Origin: JAIOTG01 sp964644045
Lineage (GTDB): Bacteria; Patescibacteriota; Patescibacteriia; Patescibacteriales; JAGXOH01
NCBI GenBank assembly: GCA_964644045.1
Contig: CAZXUK010000006.1
Coordinates: 1-58,274 of the forward strand
DNA: 58,274 nucleotides
Reading direction: 5' to 3'
Positions 49,274-57,508 of the stretch are shown piece by piece. The position numbers and the translations under genes are program-made. How positions within the stretch are numbered: the first letter of the stretch is position 1; each line of letters opens with the position of its first letter. Under the pieces are notes generated by a model. That model worked only from the letters and a program-made list of their open reading frames with translations, was not told the DNA's origin and ran no database searches.

Positions 49274-50131
49274 ATGAAAAAAAATATAGATTTATATAAA
49301 AAAGAAACAGGAAAATTCCTTGCTTTTTTAGAGGAGGAGATAAAAAAGACAGGGATGGAGGAAGAATTTTTTGCCTCTTCCCGTCGGATCCTGGAAAAAA
49401 TATCCGCTTCCGTAACCTCTAAATGGCTTTCCGGCAGAAAATATTGTCGGACTTTTTTCTTGCAAGAAGCTTTCGGCTCTTTTTACCCCTCTTCCTATAC
49501 CTCTGTTTCTTTATTTTTAGACGCTTTGGTTAATATTTCCGATGATCTTTGTGATGAACCTTTAGAAAAAGAAGAGATCAGTTTGTATATGGCTGAATGC
49601 TTGAAGCTTTTGTCCTTACTTAATTCTTCTTCTCAGGCATCCCTACTACAGCCAGGTCTGGGCGTTTATTTTAGCAAATTATTATCCTTGGTTATGGCTG
49701 AGAATTTTTATAGGGAAAAAATTTCCCAAAGCGGGGGCTATAAGCAAATAGTTGAGGATTCGTCTAAATTATTGTTAATTCGCGCTCAAGATATAGATGT
49801 CTTTACAGAAATTGCTTTACTTGATTTGGACTCACAAAAAGACCTTGATTTAATAAAGAAAATAGCCAGAATCTTTCGGGCCATAAATATTTTTAAAAAA
49901 GATATAAAAGACCTAGATTATGATCTTTCCCGCAATATCAAAACCATAGTCACCATACTCCGAGATAAAGATATAGATTTTAAAAATTATACCCAGGATT
50001 TGTTAGAAATTTTAGAGACAAAAGTAAAAGAGTTGTCTGTTCCACAAAACAAAGACTTAGAGTCGCCTTTTCAAAATTTCCAGATAATGATAGAAAGAGA
50101 AAAAGAGGAGATTCTGGAAATGTTGGATTAA
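49274..50131 (+). CDS. Isoprenoid-synthase-like protein, unassigned
   Basis: 285 residues, almost wholly helical. It has a DDLCDE motif at 90-95 (VNISDDLCDEP) and a second acidic cluster FKKDIKDLDYDLSR (about 207-220), spaced as in class I terpenoid or prenyl synthases. No basic RRGRP loop follows the first motif, so it is not a standard polyprenyl synthase; the second cluster recalls squalene/phytoene synthase (NILRDVxED). It lies directly after a polyprenyl synthase gene. Likely roles are prenyl transfer, cyclisation or condensation, but similarity is limited to motifs and I give no function. Confidence 0.6.
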   Translation: MKKNIDLYKKETGKFLAFLEEEIKKTGMEEEFFASSRRILEKISASVTSKWLSGRKYCRTFFLQEAFGSFYPSSYTSVSLFLDALVNISDDLCDEPLEKEEISLYMAECLKLLSLLNSSSQASLLQPGLGVYFSKLLSLVMAENFYREKISQSGGYKQIVEDSSKLLLIRAQDIDVFTEIALLDLDSQKDLDLIKKIARIFRAINIFKKDIKDLDYDLSRNIKTIVTILRDKDIDFKNYTQDLLEILETKVKELSVPQNKDLESPFQNFQIMIEREKEEILEMLD

Positions 50132-50168
50132 TTTTTTAAACAATTTTTTAGCAGTTGTTTTTTATTTT

Positions 50169-50597
50169 ATGCTTTTAAACTCTGATTTAAAAATTGCTGT
50201 GGGCAGTGTAATTGTTTATGACAATAAAGTTTTGATACTAAAAAGAAACGAGGATGAAGAAGTTCTTCCCGGCCTTTGGGAGCTGCCCAGCGGAAAACAA
50301 GAAGAGGGAGAGAATCGGGAAGAAAGTTTGATAAGGGAGGTTAAGGAGGAGACCGGTTTGGATATAGAAATAATTGCTTTCCTCAGTAGCTTTACTTACA
50401 AAGTTAAGAAAGGAAAAACAACCAAAAACATAATTCAATTCAATTTTTTGGTTAAGCCCGGGGATGCTTCTCCGGTTGTTAAATTAAGTTCTGAGCATTC
50501 CGAGTATAAATGGATCGGAGCCAAAGATCTGGAAAAAGCCGAATTAAGCAAGCAAATAAAAAAAGTTATTAATAAATATTTTCAAACTTATTTATGA
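50169..50597 (+). CDS. NUDIX hydrolase
   Basis: 142 residues. The Nudix box is LPSGKQEEGENREESLIREV followed by KEETGL, with catalytic Glu residues in place. Upstream VGSVIVYDNKVLILKRNEDE is the normal first strands. Its substrate cannot be told; MutT-like nucleotide clean-up is the default guess. Its stop overlaps the start of the cysteine synthase gene by four bases (ATGA). Confidence 0.85.
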   Translation: MLLNSDLKIAVGSVIVYDNKVLILKRNEDEEVLPGLWELPSGKQEEGENREESLIREVKEETGLDIEIIAFLSSFTYKVKKGKTTKNIIQFNFLVKPGDASPVVKLSSEHSEYKWIGAKDLEKAELSKQIKKVINKYFQTYL

Positions 50598-51487
50598 TTT
50601 ATAAGAATGTTTTAGAAACTATTGGCAATACTCCTTTGGTAAGAATAAATAATTTAAACATTAATTCTGAAGTGAATATTTATGCTAAATTAGAAGGGGT
50701 AAATCCAGGTGGAAGCATTAAGGATAGGATTGCCCTTAATATGATTAATCAGGCCGAAGAAGAAGGCGTTTTGGATAAAGAAAAAACTATAATTGAACCC
50801 ACTTCCGGAAATACCGGCATCGGTCTGGCCATGATAGGAGCGGTTAAGGGCTACAAGATTAAAATAGTTATGAGCGAGTCCGTGTCCGAGGAGAGAAAAA
50901 GAATGATTAAATCTTTTGGCGCGGAGCTGGTTTTAATAGCCTCGGACGAAGGAACGGACGGAGCCATTAGGAAGGCCAAAGAGATTGTAGAGAAAAATCC
51001 CAAAGAATATTTTATGCCCAACCAATTTTCCAATCAGTATAATAAAATGGCGCATTACAAAACCACGGCTGAGGAGATTTGGACTCAAACCGAAGGCCAG
51101 GTTGATTATTTTGTCTCTGCCTTGGGAACCTCGGGAACCATTATGGGAGTAAGCAAATATTTAAAGGAAAAAAATCCGAATATAAAAATTGTTAGTGCTC
51201 ATCCGCATAAAGATCATTATATTCAAGGGTTAAAAAATATGGAAGAGGCGATTGTGCCGGAGATTTATGAGGAAAGTAGTATTGATGAGACGGTTATGGT
51301 GGATAGTGAGAAAGCTTTTGAGGTTACTCGTCAAATTGTTCGCCAAGAAGGTATTTTTGTGGGCATGAGCAGTGGAGCGGCCATGTTTGCGGCCTTGCAG
51401 GTGGCCGAGAAAATAAAAGCAGGAAACATTGTGGTTATTTTTCCGGACAGAGGAGAAAAATATCTTTCTACCCCCTTGTTTGAGTAA
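50594..51487 (+). CDS. cysK: Cysteine synthase (O-acetylserine sulfhydrylase family)
   Basis: 297 residues. PLP enzyme with Schiff-base K43 in NPGGSIKDRIA, the substrate loop PTSGNTGIGLAM and PLP-phosphate loop SALGTSGTIMG. It makes cysteine from O-acetylserine and sulfide; CysM or cystathionine beta-synthase-like alternatives are close relatives. No serine acetyltransferase is in the window. The ATG overlaps the NUDIX stop, a native-style coupling without an SD. Confidence 0.9.
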   Translation: MIYKNVLETIGNTPLVRINNLNINSEVNIYAKLEGVNPGGSIKDRIALNMINQAEEEGVLDKEKTIIEPTSGNTGIGLAMIGAVKGYKIKIVMSESVSEERKRMIKSFGAELVLIASDEGTDGAIRKAKEIVEKNPKEYFMPNQFSNQYNKMAHYKTTAEEIWTQTEGQVDYFVSALGTSGTIMGVSKYLKEKNPNIKIVSAHPHKDHYIQGLKNMEEAIVPEIYEESSIDETVMVDSEKAFEVTRQIVRQEGIFVGMSSGAAMFAALQVAEKIKAGNIVVIFPDRGEKYLSTPLFE

Positions 51488-51551
51488 TTTTAAATTTGTT
51501 TAACAATAGTATAAATATCTTGTAATAAAGATATTTTTTTGTTGGATTTGA

Positions 51552-51580
51552 TTGACATTTTATTTTAAAAATGTTATTTT
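51552..51580 (+). promoter_or_regulatory. Sigma70 promoter of the RND transporter operon
   Basis: TTGACA (51552-51557), 17 bases, TATTTT (51575-51580). The leader has a small hairpin around AGGTTCGAACT (51584-51594) and an SD AGGAGG at 51617-51622. Confidence 0.75.
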
Positions 51581-51627
51581 GCAAGGTTCGAACTTTGACA
51601 ATTTAAAACAAAAAAGAGGAGGATATA

Positions 51628-54186
51628 ATGTATACTCAAAGAAAATGGTGTGTTTTTGTTGTTTTAGCATTCCTGGTGTTTACCTGTTTTTTCGCTTTTA
51701 TGAATATGCGGGTAAAGCCGGGCGGCATTGTGGATGATGCTGTGATGGCGGAAGAAGATCTTGTTAACCAAGGCGGAAGAGTAATTGATTCTCTGCGGAG
51801 TCAGGGCCTAGCTCCGGGAGACGCGGCTATTTTTTGTCTGCCCTTTTTATACCGGGGCGAGGCCATGAAAAAGGATTTGGCCTTTCTCCAAGATTTTACC
51901 CAAAAATTGGAGAGGGCTTTTCCGCGTTACAAAGTCTTCAGCTTGGCCAATATGCCCCGTTTTCGGGATGTTGAGGACTCCTATTTGGAGACTCAAAGTT
52001 ATGTCAGTCCCGAGGTGTTGGCAGATTTTGACCCGGGTGATTGGAAGCGAGAGGTACTCCGCGACCCCAAGGTGGCCGGGGTGTTTATTGCTCCTGATTT
52101 TTCTTCGGCCAATGTCATTTTAACCTTTCCCAGAGGTTATGACGAAATGCAGGTCGGGCGGGAGATTATGGAGTTTTTAATGGATAGGGAGTGCGCTTGG
52201 TATGAGTGGTATTTGATAGATGATATCAAGCTCGCTTCCCAGTTCCTGCGAAACTTTGACTCTGAGGTGCCTGAGTCTCTTCAGAGAGATCAGGACAGGC
52301 ACCGGACCGAGGACGGATCGATTAAATCGGTTCTGCCCGGTGGCTGGGTTATCGGACGAGTCCTTATGACCGGGGCTTTTTACTCCAGTCTAATCTGGAT
52401 CTTGTCCGGCTCCATTATTTTGGCAGCCTTGGTCTTTTGGCTGTCTTTTGCCAACTTAAGACAGACTGCTATTGCTCTGGTTTGTCTGCTCCTGGCCCTG
52501 ATTTGGACCCGCGGTTCAATCGGCCTGTTGCAGACCTTGGGCTTTAGTATTCAGGGAAAAATGCTTTACGAGACAGTTTATTTCGTTTTAGTGTTTACTT
52601 CCCTGATTGTCTCCGGGATTTCCTTTGTAGAAAGGGTCTTTGACGCCTACAACGAAAAACGCAAAGGTAATCCGGAACTGAGCCGGGCCGAGGTTTGGAA
52701 AAAAACCAAGGCCAAGGACATAGAGTTGATTGATGAAAGGATTTTAATGACCGGTCTGGTGGCAATCTTCGGATTTGCTACGCTTTACCAGATTGAGATC
52801 AGGCAGATCTTAGAGATCGGCTTTTTCTCCGCCTTGGGACTGGTTTTCCTTTTACTTTTCACTCTTTACCTGGTTCCGGCTGTCCATATTTTAGTCGGAG
52901 GTGAGCATTCTCGGCAAGAGAATTCAATTCCGGATAAATGGTGGCGGATCTTGGATTGGCTGGTTCGGAAAAGTTTCCAACTGGCCACTCCTAAAAATAG
53001 AGAGTTTAGAAAAAAAGGCTGGAGCGCGGTCGCGGTAGTGGCCGTTTTGTTTCTGCTTATGTCTTCCTTGGTGGCTTCCGACCATGTCGGTCCTTCCAAG
53101 GGTTTTAGTTTTGTGGATATCAAAACCGAACCCTTGGAGTTTATTAAGGACACTTTGGTCTATGAGGCCTCAGAGGAGATTAACAGAAAAGATAACTACG
53201 GCTTTGACCGGGCCATGTTCGTGATCCAAAGTAAAAAGGAAGGAGACACTCCGGCTGTTTATCGCCCCGAGTTTTTAAGGGAGGTAGATAGTTTTCAAGA
53301 GACCATAGCCGAAGACCCTTACCTGAAAGGAAAAATCAGGTATATTTATTCGGTTCTGGATATTCTGGAGATTTTATGCCGGGAAAATTACGGCCATCAC
53401 TTGCCCCAAACTCAAGCTGAAGCGGCTGACAGCCTTCGGCTTATACGATCCGAGATCGGGATTACCGGCCAAAGGCAGTTATGGAGCCGGGAGGCTTTGA
53501 TAGTCCAGGTGTCGGTATCCAGCACCAATTCCAATATTCAGGAGTTTGTGCTTAACCGGGTGCTGGAGATATCCGGGGAAAGTTTTCCTGACCTAAAAGT
53601 GCATACTTTTGGCAAGGTGGCTATGTATGCCCGTTCAGACAAATATTTGCGGGAGAGGAAGCCGGTTAACGCCGGGATGCAGATCTTCTGGATATTCGGG
53701 TTTACCTTTGCCTGGATTGCCTGGCGTAATCGGCGTTTTCGCAAGTCCCTGAAGGATGATTTTTATCTTTCTTCCTTTAGAGCCGGTTTGGCTATTTGCC
53801 TGCCCTTCGTCTTTGCCTCCACCATGATAGCTTTTATTATGATGGCCATGCGCATCCCCTTAAATCAGGCCACGGCCTGCATTACCGCCTTGACCGTGAA
53901 TGCGGCCATTGATTTTTCCCTTTACATAGTGGCTGATTATCAGGCTGCTTTGATTAAGGGAGGGGGATATTTGGAGGCGATTAAATACGCCGTCCTAACG
54001 CGGGGGCGAGTGGTGGTAATTGATGTGGCTATCAATACTGCTTGTTTTGCTCCTTTGATGATTTCGCCTTTTGCTCCCATAGCGGACATTGGCTGGATCA
54101 TGATGACAATGCTCATTTTTTGCGGTTTTGGGGCTATGGTGCTTTTACCCATGGTTTTGCCCTTGGCTGTGAAGGAAAACAACTAA
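51628..54186 (+). CDS. RND-superfamily (MMPL/HAE3-like) exporter
   Basis: 852 residues. A first membrane segment (about 8-27), a large outside domain (about 30-235), a bundle of membrane segments (about 240-420), a second outside domain (about 490-690) and a second bundle (about 695-845): the duplicated RND layout. It probably exports a lipid or other hydrophobic compound using proton flow. Neighbours are a LolA-like protein and a beta-barrel protein, a set known from diderm bacteria. Strong promoter and SD, GC near half (30 of 60 in 52501-52560), and terminators on both sides of the next gene mark it as different from native genes. Confidence 0.85.
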   Translation: MYTQRKWCVFVVLAFLVFTCFFAFMNMRVKPGGIVDDAVMAEEDLVNQGGRVIDSLRSQGLAPGDAAIFCLPFLYRGEAMKKDLAFLQDFTQKLERAFPRYKVFSLANMPRFRDVEDSYLETQSYVSPEVLADFDPGDWKREVLRDPKVAGVFIAPDFSSANVILTFPRGYDEMQVGREIMEFLMDRECAWYEWYLIDDIKLASQFLRNFDSEVPESLQRDQDRHRTEDGSIKSVLPGGWVIGRVLMTGAFYSSLIWILSGSIILAALVFWLSFANLRQTAIALVCLLLALIWTRGSIGLLQTLGFSIQGKMLYETVYFVLVFTSLIVSGISFVERVFDAYNEKRKGNPELSRAEVWKKTKAKDIELIDERILMTGLVAIFGFATLYQIEIRQILEIGFFSALGLVFLLLFTLYLVPAVHILVGGEHSRQENSIPDKWWRILDWLVRKSFQLATPKNREFRKKGWSAVAVVAVLFLLMSSLVASDHVGPSKGFSFVDIKTEPLEFIKDTLVYEASEEINRKDNYGFDRAMFVIQSKKEGDTPAVYRPEFLREVDSFQETIAEDPYLKGKIRYIYSVLDILEILCRENYGHHLPQTQAEAADSLRLIRSEIGITGQRQLWSREALIVQVSVSSTNSNIQEFVLNRVLEISGESFPDLKVHTFGKVAMYARSDKYLRERKPVNAGMQIFWIFGFTFAWIAWRNRRFRKSLKDDFYLSSFRAGLAICLPFVFASTMIAFIMMAMRIPLNQATACITALTVNAAIDFSLYIVADYQAALIKGGGYLEAIKYAVLTRGRVVVIDVAINTACFAPLMISPFAPIADIGWIMMTMLIFCGFGAMVLLPMVLPLAVKENN

Positions 54187-54191
54187 ACTCG

Positions 54192-54226
54192 GGGTGCGGT
54201 CAACTCCTGTTGCCGCACCCTTTTTT
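54192..54226 (+). terminator. Intrinsic terminator or attenuator between the RND and LolA-like genes
   Basis: GGGTGCGG-T-CAAC (54192-54204) pairs with GTTG-CCGCACCC (54209-54220), then TTTTTT. It lies inside an apparent operon, just 16 bases before the next ATG, so it may set the ratio of exporter to downstream proteins. Confidence 0.85.
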
Positions 54227-54242
54227 CTAAAGAGGAGGCAGT

Positions 54243-55013
54243 ATGAAAAGGATAATGATTTTTCTTCTTCTGGGAATATTATTCGCTTCCCTTGCCTGGG
54301 CTGAGGGTTTTACCACTGCCCGGGACGTGATCGAAAAGTCTTACGAGTTTTATCGTCAGGGCGCGGAAGTGGAGTTTGAGAAGCTGCGCCTGGAGGTAAA
54401 ATACGAGGATGGTTATTCGGTGAACAAAGAGTTGGAAAGGTGGATAAAATATAATCCAAAAAAAGAGGATAAAGTTTTTATCAATTTTACGGCTCCGGAA
54501 ATGGACAAAGGGCTTAAGCTTTTGGTTCATCGCCGGCTTAGCCAAAGTGATTTGATTTGGCTTAAGATGCCCTCTATGCATCGCTCGCGCCGGATCTCGG
54601 GTCAGGACGAGGGCAAATATTTTGCCGAAACCGACCTCACCTATCGGGACACGGCTCAGCTGGTGGGGGAGAATACCAGCGACTATAAGTATAGCTTCGT
54701 GGATTCCGGTGACTCCAAATGGGTGATAGAGGCCTTGCCCAAACCGGGCATAACCGCTGTGTATGATAAAAGAGTCTTTTTCCTTAACGAGAATTATGTT
54801 ATTGAAAAAGTTCTGTATTATCGCCACGGGCAATTGGGTAAAATCCAGCTAAACAAGGACATAGTCCGGGAGGACAACGGGTGTTGGCGGAGTGACTCGG
54901 TTGTGTTTATTAATGAATTTTATAGCCGGGTAACTAACATAAAAATTCCCGAAAGGAAATTTACCGGTTTTACCAACCCGCCGAGTTTTTCCCGGAGAGA
55001 TTTAAGGAGGTAG
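54243..55013 (+). CDS. Outer membrane lipoprotein-sorting-like (LolA-like) protein
   Basis: 256 residues with a clear signal peptide (about 1-20, LLGILFASLAWA). The rest is a LolA/LolB-like half-barrel: GGYSVNKELERW-type strands (EDGYSVNKELERWIKYN), LLVHRRLSQSDLIWLKMP, and SKWVIEALPKPG. Family members next to RND exporters are usually annotated as outer-membrane lipoprotein-sorting protein and are thought to carry lipids across the periplasm. It has SD AGGAGG (54233-54238) and lies two bases upstream of the barrel gene. Confidence 0.82.
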   Translation: MKRIMIFLLLGILFASLAWAEGFTTARDVIEKSYEFYRQGAEVEFEKLRLEVKYEDGYSVNKELERWIKYNPKKEDKVFINFTAPEMDKGLKLLVHRRLSQSDLIWLKMPSMHRSRRISGQDEGKYFAETDLTYRDTAQLVGENTSDYKYSFVDSGDSKWVIEALPKPGITAVYDKRVFFLNENYVIEKVLYYRHGQLGKIQLNKDIVREDNGCWRSDSVVFINEFYSRVTNIKIPERKFTGFTNPPSFSRRDLRR

Positions 55014-55015
55014 AG

Positions 55016-56242
55016 ATGAGAAAAATTGTGATTCTTTTTGTTTTTTTTGTTCTTGCGCCTCTCTCTGCTTCTGCCTTGAATTTTGATCTGGAAATAGAAG
55101 GGCAAGCTTCCAGTTATTTCTATGAAGAAGAAGAGGTGCCTCTGGAAGAAGATGAAAGGTATTATGGGGAAGCAGAAGTGATTTTGCCGGCTCGTTTAAA
55201 CGCGAATAATTGGGAGCTCTTGCTTGAGCCCCGGATTCGCGTTGATAGCGAGGAGATTAGCCAAGGAGGCGAAGACCCCCGGGATTTTCGTCGGCCCATA
55301 GTAGGAGTAAGAGAGGCCTATTTTGCCTTTTGGCAGGAGAAGCTGGAACTTCGCTTGGGCTACCAGATCGCTGATTGGAGTATGACCGATACGGTCTCTC
55401 CCAGTGACAACCTGAATCCTCTGGATCTAACCCTGATTCCGGACTGGGAAAGGCGGAGTATTCCGCTCGTGACCGCTCGTTACGGCTATGACACCTATTT
55501 GGAAGCGGCCTATAAACCCTTTTTTTCTCCCTCTTTTCTCCCTGATTTTAAATGGAAACGCGAAAAAGAAGGAGTGGAGTTTCTAAAGCAAAAAGAAGAA
55601 GAGGACAAGGCCCAGTTCGCCCTGAGGGCGGGAGGCATCTTTTGGGGCACTGATTGGCAGATCTGTTATTACCAAGGTTATGCTGACAGCCCTTACGCAG
55701 AAGTGGAGCGTCTCACTCTCTCGGGTGTTGAGCTTCGCCCCCGCTATTCTGAGGAGGAAGTGGGGTCTCTGGGGCTGGCCCGGGATGTGTTTGCCGGAGT
55801 TGTTTTCCGGGCCGAGGCCGGATATTTCTCCCAAGACTACGGTGATGATTTTTATCAGTATGTGGTCGGCTTGGAGAAACACTGGCAAAGTGCCTTAAGT
55901 CTGGGAGATGAGCTTTTTTTCCTGGTTCAATACTCCGGGGAAGAAGTGGCTGAGGAGGATGAAGAAATTACTCCTCTAACCGACTTTAGACGGATCTTTA
56001 GAGATTGCCTTTTAGTGAAAGCCTATTACCAATTCGGCCGAGGCAGTCACTGGAGGCTTAAGGTCCGTGGTTCCTATAATCTGGAGAATTATGACAGTTT
56101 TTGGGAGCCTGCCCTGGAGTGGAAAGGGGATCACTTCTCCTGTGAACTGGGGGCCCAAGTCATTGACGGGCCAGAAGAGAGTTTTTGGGGAGGATACAAG
56201 GAGAATGACTGTATCTTTCTCAAAACCAAGATTAAATTTTAA
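55016..56242 (+). CDS. Predicted outer-membrane beta-barrel protein (DUF1302-like)
   Basis: 408 residues. Signal peptide about 1-20 (FFVLAPLSASA), then alternating amphipathic strands rich in Tyr, Trp and Phe (for example LELRLGYQIADWSM) separated by acidic loops, ending in FLKTKIKF with the C-terminal Phe typical of Bam-inserted barrels. The layout matches DUF1302/alginate-export-type barrels found beside RND plus LolA-like genes. It would sit in an outer membrane; Patescibacteria are not known to have a standard one, and no bamA is in the window. SD AAGGAGG (55004-55010). Confidence 0.7.
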   Translation: MRKIVILFVFFVLAPLSASALNFDLEIEGQASSYFYEEEEVPLEEDERYYGEAEVILPARLNANNWELLLEPRIRVDSEEISQGGEDPRDFRRPIVGVREAYFAFWQEKLELRLGYQIADWSMTDTVSPSDNLNPLDLTLIPDWERRSIPLVTARYGYDTYLEAAYKPFFSPSFLPDFKWKREKEGVEFLKQKEEEDKAQFALRAGGIFWGTDWQICYYQGYADSPYAEVERLTLSGVELRPRYSEEEVGSLGLARDVFAGVVFRAEAGYFSQDYGDDFYQYVVGLEKHWQSALSLGDELFFLVQYSGEEVAEEDEEITPLTDFRRIFRDCLLVKAYYQFGRGSHWRLKVRGSYNLENYDSFWEPALEWKGDHFSCELGAQVIDGPEESFWGGYKENDCIFLKTKIKF

Positions 56243-56247
56243 GGAGG
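56241..56247 (+). promoter_or_regulatory. Vestigial ribosome-binding site without a gene
   Basis: AAGGAGG directly at the barrel stop, followed by ACATATAACC and the terminator. No start codon or ORF follows, so a third gene of this operon may have been deleted, or the site is chance. Confidence 0.4.
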
Positions 56248-56254
56248 ACATATA

Positions 56255-56292
56255 ACCGGCGTTTACAAAATGTAGGCGCCGGTCTTTTTTTG
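56255..56292 (+). terminator. Intrinsic terminator after the barrel gene
   Basis: ACCGGCG (56255-56261) pairs with CGCCGGT (56277-56283), inner TTTACA/TGTA pairing, then a T run. Confidence 0.85.
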
Positions 56293-56340
56293 CAAAAAAA
56301 CACAAACACCTTTGTTTTAGAGAGTTTTTTAGATTTTTAT

Positions 56341-56369
56341 TTGACATTTATCTCTTTTTTTGTTATTAT
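56341..56369 (+). promoter_or_regulatory. Sigma70 promoter of the methyltransferase gene
   Basis: TTGACA (56341-56346), 17 bases, TATTAT (56364-56369). SD AAGGAGG at 56415-56421 precedes ATG 56428. Confidence 0.8.
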
Positions 56370-56427
56370 TTAAAAACTTTATAAATAGATCTTTTAAAAA
56401 ATCAAAAATAAAAAAAGGAGGACGGTA

Positions 56428-57411
56428 ATGTTGTTTTTTAACGAAAAAGCGGAAAATGAAGTTAAGGCAGAATCCCAAATTGACATTTCCGTCCTGGAAG
56501 AGGAAAGAACCGGGCGGATTTATCAGACCATCCTGGTCGCGGTCAGTATTCTGGCCGGCATCAAGAATTGGGGGATTATCCTTTTCCTGAAAGTTTTTTG
56601 GAGCAGGAAGACTCCCCTGAAAAAAATTGCCTGGAACTTGGGAAGAAGTGATGGCCACAAGTCTTCCATGTTTATGGACGGCTTTAGCTCTTACAATCAT
56701 CAGGCCAAGTATGGGGCTGCCGGTTGGCGTTCTTTGAAGCTGTTTTATAATTATGAACAGCTGGAGAAGGAACTCTGTCCCAACCTGGAAGGTCTTTTGA
56801 CAAGACATTGGATGGGAAAGATGGAGAATCGCAAAGCGGTGACTAACCGCTTAAAAATGGTTATCCAGCACCTTATTTCCGCCTTTCAGGAGTTTGAGGA
56901 GGAGGCAGAGATAAGAATCCTTTCCTTAGCCTCCGGATCGGCCCAGGCCGTGATTGAGGCCATGAAGCGTTGCCCCCATTTAAAAATCCGGGCAATCTTG
57001 ATTGACCTGGACGTGGGTGCCTTGGCTGAGGCCAAGAGCCAAGCCAGGGAAGCCGGTCTTCTGGATCGTTTTAAGTTTGTCCAAGGGACCACCACCAAGA
57101 TGGAGGAGGTAGCGGCTGATTTCCAGCCCCACATTGTAGAGATGGTGGGCTTTCTGGACTATCGGCCTAAAGGAAAGGCTATTGAGCTTCTCCAGAGAAT
57201 CAAGGCAATCCTTCCGGAAGGGGGAATTTTTCTGACCGCGAATATCGCGGATAACAAGGAAAAAATCTTTTTGGATTTTGTCCTCCTCTGGCCCATGATT
57301 TACCGGACTGAGGAAGAGCTGGAGGATATCCTTGCCTCCTCCGGTTTCCTGGAGTTTTCTTTAAAATTTGAGCCCATGGGCATACACGGCATTGTCTATG
57401 CCCGGGCTTAA
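56428..57411 (+). CDS. Class I SAM-dependent methyltransferase-like protein
   Basis: 327 residues. A hydrophobic N-terminal segment (about 33-55) may anchor it to the membrane. The Rossmann core has motif I ILSLASGSAQAVIEA (about 164-178; GxG is present as SGS), the acidic ribose-binding strand ILIDLDVGAL, and a post-I segment RFKFVQGTTT. Substrate unknown. It has its own promoter and terminator and strong SD, separating it from the RND operon, though it shares the same high-GC style. Lipid or small hydrophobic substrates are possible. Confidence 0.75.
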   Translation: MLFFNEKAENEVKAESQIDISVLEEERTGRIYQTILVAVSILAGIKNWGIILFLKVFWSRKTPLKKIAWNLGRSDGHKSSMFMDGFSSYNHQAKYGAAGWRSLKLFYNYEQLEKELCPNLEGLLTRHWMGKMENRKAVTNRLKMVIQHLISAFQEFEEEAEIRILSLASGSAQAVIEAMKRCPHLKIRAILIDLDVGALAEAKSQAREAGLLDRFKFVQGTTTKMEEVAADFQPHIVEMVGFLDYRPKGKAIELLQRIKAILPEGGIFLTANIADNKEKIFLDFVLLWPMIYRTEEELEDILASSGFLEFSLKFEPMGIHGIVYARA

Positions 57412-57417
57412 AACCTC

Positions 57418-57452
57418 AAGGGATGTTTGTGATAGCAAACATCCCTTTTTTA
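57418..57452 (+). terminator. Intrinsic terminator after the methyltransferase gene
   Basis: GGGATGTTTG (57420-57429) pairs with CAAACATCCC (57436-57445), then a T run. Confidence 0.92.
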
Positions 57453-57508
57453 ATTGCCCAATATTTGGTATAATTTAAAAAGAGAGCAAAAATATTAATT
57501 TATTTTTT

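Noticed and set aside
51584..51594. tRNA T-arm-like GGTTCGAAC
   Set aside because: No acceptor, D or anticodon arms fit around it; it is a small hairpin in the RND operon leader.
51541..57452. Contamination or chimeric scaffold as the explanation of the high-GC block
   Set aside because: Not excluded, but there are no N gaps at the borders, and similar SD-style genes are scattered in three other blocks between native genes, which fits integration better. Needs read-level proof.
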